Assembly (NCBI GenBank): GCA_003971905.1 | Contig: RSEE01000045.1 | Location: 248,001 to 312,000 of the forward strand | Origin: Moniliella sp. 'wahieum' | Taxonomy: Eukaryota; Basidiomycota; Moniliellomycetes; Moniliellales; Moniliellaceae | Length of the DNA: 64,000 nucleotides | Direction: 5' to 3' | Shown here: piece by piece, positions 1 to 11,244 of the stretch | Layout: the number at the start of each line of letters is the position of its first letter | How positions within the stretch are numbered: position 1 is the stretch's first letter | Notes under the pieces: model-generated | Database searches by the model: none | Seen by the model: only the letters and a program-made list of their open reading frames with translations | What the model was told of the DNA's origin: nothing | Position numbers and translations under genes: made by a program

Positions 1-622
1 AACGCTCAACTCGTTACCTCGTTCTCGCTCACCTGCTTCTGGTAGCTCAGACCGCGCCGTCTTCCTGCTGTAGTACGTTGCTACACGGCGGCGGAATATT
101 ATACGTTTGGTGCAGCAGCGTATATTGGGAGCGACGCAAGGATACCAGACCGCAAACGAGACACGCCGCATCAGTCTCTTCGGTGCAGACCTGGCGGATA
201 CAGCGGGAGAGAGAGAGAGAGGAGTATCGAGCAAAACGGGAGCGAGATACAGGTGGTGGTAAGGCAAATGCAAGCGATGCTACAAGAAGAAAAGAAACCC
301 CTTCTGAGTAGGTAAGCTAACTGAAGACTCCAGACCTAGCCAGCCACGTGGCAACAGATTGACCCAAGGATCCTCGATTGGGCCCCAGCATCCACTTACC
401 GCATATCTTCTCTCCATTCATACACTTGAGGAAAACGCAGACGGCGAAGGGTCCTGGGAGATGAGTGAGACTACATACACCTGATGCACACTGCAGGGGA
501 ATGGGCAACAGAACCGGCTTATACCAATGCATCTACAAGGGAGCCAATCACTATGCGATTCAATTTGGTTGTATCGCACGCAGACAGGTCCCGCGCAATG
601 TCGCCAAATCACTGGCATTTAC
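1..622. other. Downstream of RPN2, no gene recognised
   Basis: This stretch lies 3' of the leftward RPN2 gene. Short open frames occur on both strands, but none shows a recognisable motif or domain. A GA-rich run (gagagagagaga) sits near 208-222. I see no RNA gene or mobile element. Confidence 0.5.
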
Positions 623-3600
623 CTAGCAGTGCCGTCGCCCGCACCCGGCGGAGGGCGGTGGCGGGTTGTCGTCCTTCTTGTCTTTCTTCTCGGGCTGGTC
701 CACCCCCATGCGCTCATCCGGATCGTCCCCATCCTCCTCGTCCATCTCCATCGCACGCGCAATGGCCAGTGCATCCTCGGGTGAGATTTCCGAGTCGTCG
801 AGCACTGTCTCTGCCGCGGCAGCATCCGCTGCATTCCCCCCTGGAGCCGCATCGCCGAAGCAGGACGTTGGTCAGGAGGCGCACTGCCCGCGTCAACGCA
901 AGGTCCATCTCGACCAATGGCTCGCTTGGTTTGCGGTCAATCAGCAGCACAATTCCGCCGCCGGAAGTAATCGCACGAGCGCCGAGGATCGCACGCGCTT
1001 CCTCGCCCGGAGCGGGCGTTTTACGCTCCTCCTTTTTGTCGCCGGCATTGGATGCAGGCCTGGGCGTGGCCCGGCCCGAGGCGCTGGGGGTCTCCCCAAT
1101 ATCCAGTAGCCGACGGTTGGCCAGGATCGAGCTGATGTCATAGACATCGTTCTCGTCGCTTGCCAAGCTGCGGATGGGGGCAAAACGGCCGTTCGGAGGG
1201 GAAAAGAAACAACTTGGCCTGAGCTGGAGTGACACGCGAATAGTTGTGCAGCACTTCAAACGAAGATTCGGGCTTGCGCTTCTTGCTGGTCCGCCCCGTC
1301 CTCTTTCTTTCAAACACCATCTTCCCCGCTTGCGCCGTCGGCGGCCGCGTCGTCAACTTCCATTTCGTCTCCGCCTTCCTCAATGCGACGGGCCTTGTCC
1401 TTGGTCCGCTGGCGAGCTTGCGCCTTAGCCGTCGTGGACAGCACAGCCACCTCAACCTTCTGGGCGCGCTTCTGAACAGGGGGTTGGTAGGCGCCGGGTA
1501 GGCGAACAGACTCGGACGCACATTCGAGATGAACTTAAGTCTGGCACGCGCAGTCACGCGTCAAGCCAATCAACGGCGTAGGGGTAAATGCAAGGGAAGC
1601 GAAGTGAGCCAAAGGGAACCAGTACCAGAACTGGGTAAAGAGGGCCATGGATACAATCGCCGGCATGTTGTTGGACCCCGCCGCGGGACTGAAGAGAGAT
1701 GGTCATGTTCCGTCTCCGGCATCCAAAATACCCGAGGGCGAGAACCGCGCCAAACTTGGCCAATTTTCTCGGTTGTCGGACAAGATTTTGGAAATGTTTT
1801 CCTCGCTGTCGCCACAGCCGGGTTGAGCGCTTCATTCTGTTGGATAAGCACCATCGACAAGGCAATGCAGGCCCCCTGCCGGACGAAGTCGGTCGGGTCT
1901 TTGGTCATGGCTCGAGCAACGCCACTGCTTCGGCCAAGCCAGTGCCAGCACATGCAATGCCCAGTGCCAGGGTCGCACCATAACGAACGTGCGGGTTAAA
2001 GCTTTCGGCCAAAAGCTCGACAATGCGAGGGACCTGCGTCGGGTTGCGGAATAGAAGGAAACCAAGTGCCGTCACTGACGCACGGCGGACATCATCACTC
2101 ACATCGCTCACGGACACATGGAGCAAGCGTCGAACGGCTGAGTTGTTGCCTGTGCCCGCGTAGGCAAGCGCAATGGTGTAGATACCACCGTAACGCAAGA
2201 TTGCGTCCTTGTCGTTGAAGCTCAGTAATGACCCTCAGCCGCTTCCTGCTTGCCATAGTAAAACATGGCCGTACCAATAGCCAATCCACGTGTGATCTTT
2301 TGGTGTGACGTCTCCCGAGCGTACTCCAGCATCTCCTCCACTTTGGCCTCATTGGCCGTGCCCAGCATGACCAGACCCATGGCATACCCGCAAGCCTCGC
2401 CAGCGACGCATTGTCAGACAGCAAAACAGTGCGGAGCTCGTCATAAACATCTTCGTTGCCCGTAGCCATCCCAGCGGCACCCAGCCCAGTGCGGCGCCGT
2501 GCTGGACAACCACTTCATTGCTTGTCCGCAGGTTGTCCTTCAGGAGCTCAAGCACTTCGCCGCCATGGTTAGCGTGAATGAGACCCAAGGCATAGAGCGA
2601 ACCTCCTTCTTGGTACACTGAGGCGTTGGAGCCAGTACTGCGGGGCAGGTAGGGTCGAAGAATCTCAATTCCATCCTTAAGGTTACCCCGGTTCAGCACA
2701 CCCAGTGCAGCAGTGGCGGTGAACTTGGACCAGTTCGTCGCCTTGATGAGCCAGTCAAGGTTGTTCCGGAGGAAGTCATCTGAAGCCGTGCCTGCGTTCA
2801 TAAAGGCGTTGGCCAGGGACATGGCAGTGTGATACACGCTGTTGCGTCCATCAATCGAATCCTTGATATTCTTGAGAATCAAGGGATCGGTGTTGTTCTT
2901 CGTCTTTAGGAACGTGAGGTACAACTGGATACTCTCCTCGCCCTTGAGGATGGCGCGGATTCGTCCAAGACAGAAGAGGGAGATGGCTTTGGAACGGTTG
3001 GGGCGGAGGAGCAACCTCAGTGATTGCAACATCGCCATCTGTATCGGTCGAGGCAACTGCAGCGGGAGCGGCCGCGGCTGGCTCGTCCTTGATGTGGGTC
3101 TTGAGTGTGGTGCGGATGGACTCAAGGAACTCCTGGGTGGCCGATTCAGCCAAATCAAACGCGACTTGATAGGCGATTAACAAGGATCGTCACGTGTGTT
3201 CTCCAACTTAGCTGAGGCGGGGTCAAATGCCTTGTTGGTCAAGTTCACCAGCAGCTGAGCCGCCCTCTGTGGCTCGGCAAGGTACACGAAGCACTGCGCG
3301 ACAGAAAAGTAGTCGGGAGAAGAGAGAGACTTGTAGAGCTCGACAAGTGTATTGAGCAGCTCTTTACGGAAGTCGAGGCGTTGAACGACACCCATGGCGG
3401 CGTCTTGGATGTACGTGAGGAGAGCCACGTCACGCGATGTCTCGAATACGCGTTTGATCACATCGATCCGCTCGGCTTCGATAGCAATGCCGACAGCTTG
3501 CTTGTACTCTTATCTTGAATGCACTGGTCAATCTGTTCAACAATGGCAGAAAGACCCGCGCGGTACGTCTTGTCCTCTGTGGGGACCGAGGGCTTATGCG

Positions 3601-4008
3601 ACAGATCAATGTAGGTGTCGATAGCCTTGCTGACGACAGTCGTAGTGTACTCGTCATCGCGGTCCTCAGCTGGCTTGAACAGAGGGCCAGCTCCAAGCGC
3701 GAAGGTGAGAGCATCATCAAACTCGCCGAGGTGAAAGTAGACCTTGGATGCTACAAGCGCAGCGAGCTGACGGTGGGGAACGAGGGATCCTCGTAGAGGG
3801 TCTCACTGAAGCAGGGTCAGCTGGGAACAAGGGCAGAAGGTAAAGAAGGGGGGAGACTGAGACGCACAGCTTCGATACCGAGTCAGCAATTTCGCCCAGA
3901 AGTGGCTGGCAATGCTGTTGTCTTCTCGAGAGCGTAGGACTGCAGTTCGACATCGTCTTCATCCAGAAGCGACAGGACGCCGACGGCAGACGAGACAGGT
4001 GCGGCCAT
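623..4008 (-). CDS. RPN2: 26S proteasome regulatory subunit Rpn2 (PSMD1)
   Basis: Rpn2 is the large scaffold of the 19S base. It is built of proteasome/cyclosome (PC) repeats and acts in nucleus and cytosol. The start ATG is at 4008 ([19 protein letters not shown]). A 62-nt intron, 3806-3867 (GTGCGT...CAG), joins SKL to [11 protein letters not shown] repeats are readable around 1900-2200 ([19 protein letters not shown], then [20 protein letters not shown]). Next come KFGAVLALG and [10 protein letters not shown] near 1700-1800, and the C-terminal [12 protein letters not shown] and [12 protein letters not shown] near 950-1250, as in other Rpn2 proteins. The acidic end reads [20 protein letters not shown] and stops at 623. 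The frame changes repeatedly, including twice within about 30 nt near 3890-3920. I attribute this to sequence error because homology continues across each break. The gene is transcribed divergently from AMMECR1. Confidence 0.93.
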
Positions 4009-4608
4009 GGCGGGGAAAGCCACAGGCGACGCGATGGAGGTGTTGGTGGTGGGAACCTAGGTGGAGGGCCAGGTGGGGTGGAGCGGAGGGCAAGGCGATG
4101 CTGTGGGCTCTGGTGTGGTGCTGTAGGGTTGCTCTTTGGACGCGTGTGCCTCGACAGCGGAATGAGCACGGATGGCTTCCGCCCTGGCCAGCAGATACAT
4201 TTCATGTTTCAATGGTATACGCGGCACACGCAGCTGGGCGCACGGACCACCTCTGCTCCAATGTTCAACTTTGTCCCAGCAAAACGGCTGAGGCTGAGCA
4301 GCGGCTGAGCGGCTGAGGCGCTGGTGGATGGCCACCGTTCCTTGTCCACGCTGTGGTTGCCACCTTCAAGTTTAACGTGACCCGCCGGGCCGCCGCCACC
4401 ACCGCCAAAATTAGCAACAGCAACAGAAGGTTGTACTTGCTGCTCAGCCTGCGCGACAGCGTCCATTTCCCCCTGTCCATCGCACGCTTTTCCCACCCAT
4501 CCAGCGTCGGTTTGCATCCTTTTTCACTAGTTCGCCCTCCTCCAACCGATTCGCCCGCGCCTTTTTGCGACCGTCTAGCACTGCGGCGGCCACGTCCCCC
4601 CCAACACC
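4009..4608. promoter_or_regulatory. Divergent promoter region RPN2 / AMMECR1
   Basis: About 600 nt separate the RPN2 start codon (4008, leftward) from the AMMECR1 start codon (4609, rightward), so the region must hold both promoters. I see pyrimidine-rich blocks on the + strand before 4600 but no convincing TATA box, and no further gene. Confidence 0.5.
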
Positions 4609-5314
4609 ATGACGAGCAAGAGCCAGCAACCCTCAACGTCCGGTCGGTCGTCTCACCTGAGCATGTGTACTACTGCTTGACACACTGGTGGCCTACCTGA
4701 ACAACAAGCCTCAGCCAAAGCCTGCGTTCAAGAACCCCACGATGAAGTCGTACGTGTATCTCCCCCCTTCGTATATAAGGCGAGCGTGCCTCGGAGATGC
4801 TGCCAACTAACCTTGGTCTACCGCCAGGCCATTTTTGTGACCTGGGACACTGTCGTGGGGTCCGAGTCAGCTACGCGGATGTATCGGTACATTTTCCAAC
4901 CCGTCATTGGAAAAGGGATTGGCGTCCTATTCGCTCACGAGCGCTCTGCGTGACACGCGATTCCCCCCCATCACCAAGGCCGAGCTTCCAGAGCTCGAAT
5001 GCACCGTCAGTCTCTTGACTGGATTTGAGGATTGCAAGGATTGGAAAGACTGGCAAGTGGGAGTACACGGGATTTACGTCTACGTCCCTTCCTCGTCTGG
5101 CACCCTTACCGCCACTTTTTTGCCAGATGTGATGCCCGAGCAAGGATGGGATCATCAGCAAGCTGTGGACCATGCGATTCGCAAGGCTGGCTACTATTCC
5201 CGCATCACCCCCCAGTTGCGTGACCAGTGTCGCGTGGAACGCTACCGTTCCGAACGCATTACCCGCTCTTATCAGCAGTATTGCGACTGGAAAGCGTCAA
5301 CCGCATCAGCCTAA
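4609..5314 (+). CDS. AMMECR1-domain protein
   Basis: This is a conserved eukaryotic/archaeal AMMECR1-family protein. The biochemical role is unsettled; related radical-SAM/dioxygenase context suggests a small-molecule or redox function. The start ATG is at 4609, and VSPEHVYYC lies at 4647-4675. Intron 4750-4827 (GTACGT...CAG, with ctaacc upstream of the acceptor) is followed by the T-run before GTGACCTGG. The family signature LRGCIGTFSNPSLEKGL is directly readable at about 4872-4925, then LTSALRDTRFPP. The C-terminal half has LLTGFEDCKDWKDWQVGVHG and RYRSERITRSYQQY, ending at 5314. Single-base losses are evident at about 4676 (TGCTTGACA should encode CFDT) and in the T5 run at about 4832. The length of about 200 residues fits the family. 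Confidence 0.92.
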
Positions 5315-6463
5315 GCAAAGTTGAACGCTTCCAACGTTGCCCTGCATATCCCCTCTCATTGTATATTGCCTGTATCTCGCTTTCCCAAACATCGTGGATG
5401 GCCATATAAATCCACGTTGAACGTTGAACACACGAGCCCGCCCAGGTGTACATAAGCAGCATATTACTTCTTCTCTGGGTGCTCAGGCATACATCTGCTT
5501 GTTTGGCTAAGGGAGAAAAAGAGGAGAGACGTACTGCATGATGATACCTTTCATCGACTTGGGCATAGGCCTGGAACCATTATATTGATTTTAGATACCG
5601 AGACTGTGGCAGAAGGATCTGATTACACTTCATCCAACTGCTCAGGGGAGGGGGCAAGCGGTAGCAGAAGATGTAAATCGATGTGCAAGGGGGCTGCGGT
5701 GGACCTTTGGGAAATTCGCAAGCGCCATTGAATAGGGAAGTACACGAGGCCAATGCGGCGGCCTGTTTAGTGCTGTCTCCTACGTCGCGCTCAACACGGC
5801 CGCAGGAACGAACCCAAATTCTATACAGGATCGTCCATGATCTCCTTGTAGTCTGTTTCAGGCGGAGAATTGAAGAGGATAAAGCGTGTTCGATGCATGC
5901 AGGGATTCCAGAGTTGCGGAAAAACTCGTACACCTCAGACCGAGTCGCTGTGCGGTAGGATGTCTCCATATGAGCGGGGATCAACAACCGAGATGATCTC
6001 CAGCAACGTTTGGCGCTATAAGCCGTTGACCTTATCAACAAATCATCCCTCTCCACACGTTCTTTCCGAAACGCCCGATCCACGTCAGGCACTGTAAGCT
6101 AGCTATCATTTGGAATCTATCCCCTCTCGACTCCCCGTGGCCAAGTATCTATGGTAGTCCATCACTGAGCGGACACCTGGGCTTACTGGAGTTGTACTTG
6201 TAATGTGCATTATTAGATAAAGAGGCACACAGCGAAGGGGGGCTACCACAGTATACAGGGGTGTCGCGATGGGCGTAGACCGAGCAAAATTGAGTGGGAG
6301 AAGGGACGTCATCGGGCAAGAAAGAGACCAAGATGTTAAAGACAGAGAGAGAGAGAAGTTATTGGAACGCATGATATCAGAGCCATGCAGGATCCAACGC
6401 TGAGCGCAGCGGAGATGCCCCTTCCACTGAGAAGAGAACGATTAGTACTAGAGTACACAACGT
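5315..6463. other. Convergent intergenic region, no gene recognised
   Basis: These 1.15 kb lie between the 3' ends of AMMECR1 (+) and the GH5 glucanase (-). A leftward open frame of about 170 codons (5580-6092) is present, but its translation shows no domain, compositional order or splice pattern, so I do not call it. The motif cacgttgaacgttgaac is at 5413-5429; it recurs in palindromic form at 12734-12760. Confidence 0.45.
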
Positions 6464-8102
6464 TCAACTAGGATTGTATGTTGGGGCCATCTTTCCGCAC
6501 GCTGGGTTCGGAAGTTGAGCAATGTACTGAGCCACGGACTGGTTTTTGCCAATGGGCGGGATCACCCCCAAGCAGCTTGTTGAAGGAAAGAGAACTGCAT
6601 TTGGTTCAACGGCGGCTCCGCTTGGACCATGGAGGTGGAATTCATCACTTTGAATGACCAGAAGAAGGAACCTGCTCCCGCAGAGTATGCGGCTGCTTGG
6701 GTAGCATAGTATTGCTTGTTCCACGCCGTGTCCGTCGGACCGGAAACGACACAATATTCCGTCTTGACCATCGGAACGGGGAAGCCATCGTAATCAGAAA
6801 CTTTTTTGCATACCCGCTGATTGATCTCCGTCACGTTGGTCACGGCAGGGTACCAGGCTGGGTATGGATTGTCATTGATCACGAGCATGGACCCATTCTT
6901 CCCTGTTGCAAAGGTTTCCAGTACGTCGCCGGATTGGAGGCAAAGCCGTGATGGAAGAACATGCTGTATCCTGCCTTTTGGAGCGTTTGGTACGACCGTC
7001 ATAAATGCCTCAGTCACGTTCAAGTGAGCTGGCGAAGTATTGGAGACACCGTTGGGCTCATTGACGGGGGAGATGGCACTGACAACGGATTTGTAAGGGT
7101 TGTAGGAAAGCCAATCGATGAGGGAAGCCAATGTCTGGTCTGAACGGTTTTGGTTTTCCTGAGTCCACCACGTGGGATGTTGTGTTGAGTCCTGAGGATT
7201 GGTCCCCCGACTGTTGATGAAGAGATGAAAGTGTTAGGGATACACTATACCCATAGTGCCAGAATATAGGCGGGAAATGACTTACCTGGGAACCAGGCAT
7301 ACCGTGAAGGTCAATGATGGCGTACATACGCCTCTTCCAAGCCAACCAAGCATGCGGGTGAGGTAGTGCAGCTGGGTTGAGTTGCTGTAGGGCTCGCCCC
7401 TGCGAGAGGAATAAACGGCCAAAAACCAATCGGAATCCGGAGCTGGTTAATCCCATGCTGGAACATTGTTTCCACTTCGGCCTCAGAGACCCACTGATCG
7501 TAATGCTCGCTCAGTACCTGGGACGCATTGGAGCCGACCGTCTGGGTAAAGTGCCACTCATCCCAGTCGGAGGGAGCATACTGGTGAACCAGTTTTCGTC
7601 GATCCACCGTTCGAGGATAAGCCATCCCCCAAGTGATACACCCATGACCTTTTGCGTATTGTCTGCCCAATTCCAAAACGGCAGGGCAGTAATATGATTG
7701 GGGTCGTTGCCGCTACTGTCGAGTGGTGCTTTGTCGCCGCCTCCCTTCCATGGGAGTGCTTATTGTTGCTAAGACCAACACCAGACCAACGCCGAGGGCT
7801 ATACCGACGGCAACTAGGACACCGCCAGTATCCCCGCTAGCTTTTTGTGAGCTGCCAGCCAGGACTGAGGCTTTGGACTGGGCCCACCTGGAAGGGGATA
7901 GGGATGCTGGGGCATATGCCATGGAGGTGGGAGTTTCCGATTTGGGCCCGCCCGTGAGTGCGATTTTGCTGGAGTTGGGACCAAAATCAACCGAGTCGGA
8001 GCCCCCCAGCCAACAGCGCTGGGCACATTGCTGGTCCCGGTACCGGGGCGAGGCATGAGGCGTATCGAGTTGGGCGCCGGAGCGGTCGTATGATGTCTCC
8101 AT
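6464..8102 (-). CDS. GH5 exo-beta-1,3-glucanase-like, type II membrane protein
   Basis: Probable cell-wall glucan 1,3-beta-glucosidase of glycoside hydrolase family 5. It starts at ATG 8102 (METSYDRSGAQLDTP). A Ser/Pro-rich cytosolic segment precedes one hydrophobic helix (GGVLVAVGIALGVGLVLVLA, about 7755-7815), giving a membrane-anchored type II topology. The catalytic part begins with MGVSLGGWLILERWIDENWF (7570-7640), as in fungal Exg enzymes. SAISPVNEPNG (about 7050) carries the acid/base Glu in NEP. The later VKTEYCVVSG (about 6760) sits where the nucleophile motif (usually GEW/GEY) is expected. The C-terminus is PPIGKNQSVAQYIAQLPNPAC, with the stop at 6464. Several frame changes separate these blocks; an intron may lie near 7200-7290. 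Substrate assignment rests on family resemblance. Confidence 0.82.
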
Positions 8103-9050
8103 CCTCCAAAGCGTCACTTGGGACGTAAGGTGGGGTGTGGTAGAAAGGAGGGAGAGAGAGGAAGCGGCGATTGGCTTGTATCAGTTGTGTACCATCGCTT
8201 GGCGCGTAACTTCGCTCTTGAAAGTGGCTTTCGCTTTACCCGACGAGCCGGTGGGCCCTATAGTACATACGATCTGCTCTGTTCTACTATGCTCTCGTGG
8301 ATGGCTCGGAGCGAATGGTCCGTCAGAGGCGATGTGCCATTGCACTAGGAGCAATCGCCAGATGCCCCAATGCAACTGGGCCAGCTACTACTTGCTACTG
8401 CAAATCCTAAGAGTGCCCGGGGCATTGCCCCCGCTGATGCACCGCCGGTATGCACCGTCAGCAGAAGGCAACAGTGCAGAAGCGCCACACATTGCTGTCA
8501 GAACTCGCTTGCTGTTGAGGCCAGGCGATGGTGCCTGTCGGCATGCCAACAAGACAGCCGTGTCCCAGCCAGGCGTCAGCATGACTCACAGATCCGTTTG
8601 TGGAGCGAGGGAAGGCGAGAGAGGACCTGAGGCCGAGGGCTGCTCTTGTTGCGGGGCGACTGGGCGGGTATGTATCTGATGGGCGTCAGCAGCGGCCAGT
8701 CGCGAGCAAGAGCGTCCCGCTGTCCCTCCCGCCTTGGGGTCTGCCAAGCTGGAGCGGAGGCAGAGAGACTGGGGTGCTGCCCCCATGCTACGATTTTCCT
8801 GTCGATTGCATCACGCATACATCATGCATCACGCTTGCAGCAAATGCTATTTGGCCGTGCTTGCGAACCACGGCCGGATTCTGTCGCGCTCGACCCCCGT
8901 TGGCTCAAGTCGCTCACTGTTGCTCCGCTCGCGAACCCTTTAGCTGCTACCACACACTCACGCGCCATATACGGCTCGGACGACATCAGCAAAACACTGG
9001 CGCATGCGGCAACAGCGCAAGGAAAAGGCTATCAAGGTCATCGGTTGCAT
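8103..9050. other. Intergenic region upstream of GH5 glucanase
   Basis: These 0.95 kb lie between the RPN5 stop (9051) and the GH5 start (8102), both leftward, so it contains the GH5 promoter. Short open frames on both strands (for example 8137-8679) have no recognisable content. No repeat or RNA gene was noticed. Confidence 0.45.
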
Positions 9051-10666
9051 TTAGTTCTCCCGCACCACCAGCCCCGCACGGTGCACGGCAAGCTCCTTGC
9101 CAATCAGGTGCGATGTGCGCTCTACCAGACCCAGCAAACTGCCCAGGTCCGACGTCCAGTCGTTGAGAATGTCCACCTGCTGCTTGGGAGGCTCAAAGGA
9201 CACCACTCCGTTTGGCCGGTCGATCCGAGCAAACAGCATCTTGCTCGCCACCAGGTCTGCCAACGCCTCTTCCGCCTTGGCTTGCTCCAAGTCCAGCAGC
9301 TGACCCACCGAGAGAGCGTAATGCGCGTGTAGTACTTGCTAACCACGCGGATGTTGTGCTCGACCACGCGCTTGTGCAGGATTTCCCACCGCGCCGTCCC
9401 ATCGGCTCCAGGGCCAAACACCGGCGAGACTCGGAGGATAGGGCTGTACAGCTCCTCGATCCCCGGCCAGCGCATGAGCTCGGGGGTGGTAAAGCACTTG
9501 AGCAGGTTTCTGCGTCCAAAAATTGTCAGTCAACGTTCCTCTCTAATGGTCGACAAGGCAAGGGTGACATACCGGTGCTCAGGACCTTGTCCAAGTCATC
9601 CCCCGCTTCCACACGAGCCATCAGATCACTTTGCTCATTGTCATACTGCGACAGGACGAGATAGACAACGATGTTGCGCAGAGCTTCGGGGCGGAAGTAG
9701 GGTCGTCCTTGACTGACGGGGTGTTGTAGATTTCGCGGTAGTACTTGCACACATCCAGATACTTCTTTCGTGCACGGCATAGAGCACCATTTGCTGGTAG
9801 TAGTCCAGCTTCAGATCCTGCTGGTCCTTGTCGTCAAAGAAACGAATGTTGATCTTCCGCGAAACAATGTTCATACGCGTAAAGTCGCTGCGCTCGTAGT
9901 TCAGCCGCATCTGCTCCAGAATAAACTCCACCTTCTCCCGGCGTTCCATGGAGCCAAACGTCTCGACCGCCACCTCCTGCAACGTGTCAGCGGCCTGGTG
10001 ATCTCTCCTTTGGCCCGCAGAATGTCGACGAGCATCTTGGTCACCCGTGCCCGCTCCACCTCGACGAAGATTTTCCCTTCGGTGATCGTTCGCAGCGTTT
10101 CGACCAATTTGAGACGATTGTCCGCATCCAGGTGCGCATCCCCAATCTGTTTACCTTCGTTCATCAGTTCAGTGATCTTGGGGTGCTCTTGGCCTTGCCG
10201 ATCAATCTCTCTTCCCGAGTCACAGGCAATCCTGTCTTCTTTGGCTTCGTCTCCTCATCTGCGTCCGCTTTGTCAGCGGGAGACTCCTCCTTGGGCCTCG
10301 ACCATCTTGACATCCTCCACCTGCTGCTCCGACGCTGGCTTGAGAAACGCCATGGCGAGTTGGACCATGCGGGCGATCGCAGATTTGAGTTGGCCATGCT
10401 TCTTGCTCAAGGAAACCGCCGTTTCACACAGCAGCGCCCAATCCGTGTTGCTCGGCGAGGGCGTCTCCCGGATCAAGAGGAGCGAAGAAGAAGCAAGCGG
10501 GTCGTGCTGGTCAAGTCCGCCGCATTGCGCGCCTGCTTCTCCAAGGCGCCAATCTGCTCCAGCGCGCTGTTCAGACGACCAGCCTTGGCCTCAGAGCGCA
10601 CGTTAGGGAGAGCATCGACCTCCTTGGAGAAGTCGGCTTCTTGTTGCGCTGGACAGCATCAGACAT
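9051..10666 (-). CDS. RPN5: 26S proteasome regulatory subunit Rpn5 (PSMD12)
   Basis: PCI-domain subunit of the proteasome lid. It starts at 10666 (MSDAVQRNKK). The next frame gives DFSKEVDALPNVRSEAKAGR and then ALEKQARNAADL, as in Rpn5 N-termini. The middle is well preserved: REKVEFILEQMRLNYERSDF and NIVSRKINIRFF, then LKLDYYQQMVLYAV. An intron at about 9510-9572 (GTATGT...CAG) precedes NLLKCFTTPELMRWPGIEELY. The PCI/winged-helix end is VVEHNIRVVSKYYTRITLS followed by GQLLDLEQAKAEEALADLV and ERTSHLIGKELAVHRAGLV, with the stop at 9051. The frame shifts several times, as elsewhere. It lies about 5 kb from RPN2, on the same strand. Confidence 0.93.
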
Positions 10667-11244
10667 GGCAAGGGATGGGGCGGTTGGTAGTCAAGCAGGT
10701 CCGCAGGCCTCCTCCGTCCAATGGTCTACTGGGCAAGTCAACGCGTAACCCCTCGGGCGGAAATTGCCTTTTCCGCCATCCTTGCTAGTGAAAGTTTAAC
10801 ATCTTCGACCATCGTTGATCATTTGCATCATCAACTCTCCGCAACTCAATCGCACCTGGTTTCAAAAATTTGAACCCAACAGGTGCCCAGGAACTATATC
10901 GGTGCGTAACTGGACAGGACGGCTGGGGGAGGCGTAGCCAAAAGAGGAATGGGCAGCATTGCTCCGTTTCTCATGGTCCCACCTCCTGGACCCAGCAAAG
11001 GGTGAAGCTGCGTGAACTGCAAGTGGTTCAATTCAAATATCCAGCTCAAACTGGTACGCTTTCGACTTCTCACCATGTGGCAGGTGTCCTGAAGGCAAGG
11101 ATTTGTCAGGTGTATAGAGACGATCGACAACATGAAAAGCAACATACCTGGAGATACCTGGCCTGAGAGGGTATTGGGGGGGTCGCTTCCGTCACCAATG
11201 CGCGAGAGGTGTGGTGGTGAGCCAAAGAAGAAGGTAAGTGGGTG
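10667..11244. other. Intergenic region upstream of RPN5
   Basis: This stretch lies between the kinase stop (11245) and the RPN5 start (10666). It contains the RPN5 promoter and the kinase 3' UTR. Short open frames here show no domain, and I see nothing else. Confidence 0.45.

Noticed and set aside
484-1143. 219-codon rightward ORF
   Set aside because: It is antisense to the clearly homologous RPN2 C-terminal region and has no motif of its own.
5580-6092. 170-codon leftward ORF
   Set aside because: No recognisable motif, and frames elsewhere in this spacer look similar; insufficient support for a gene.
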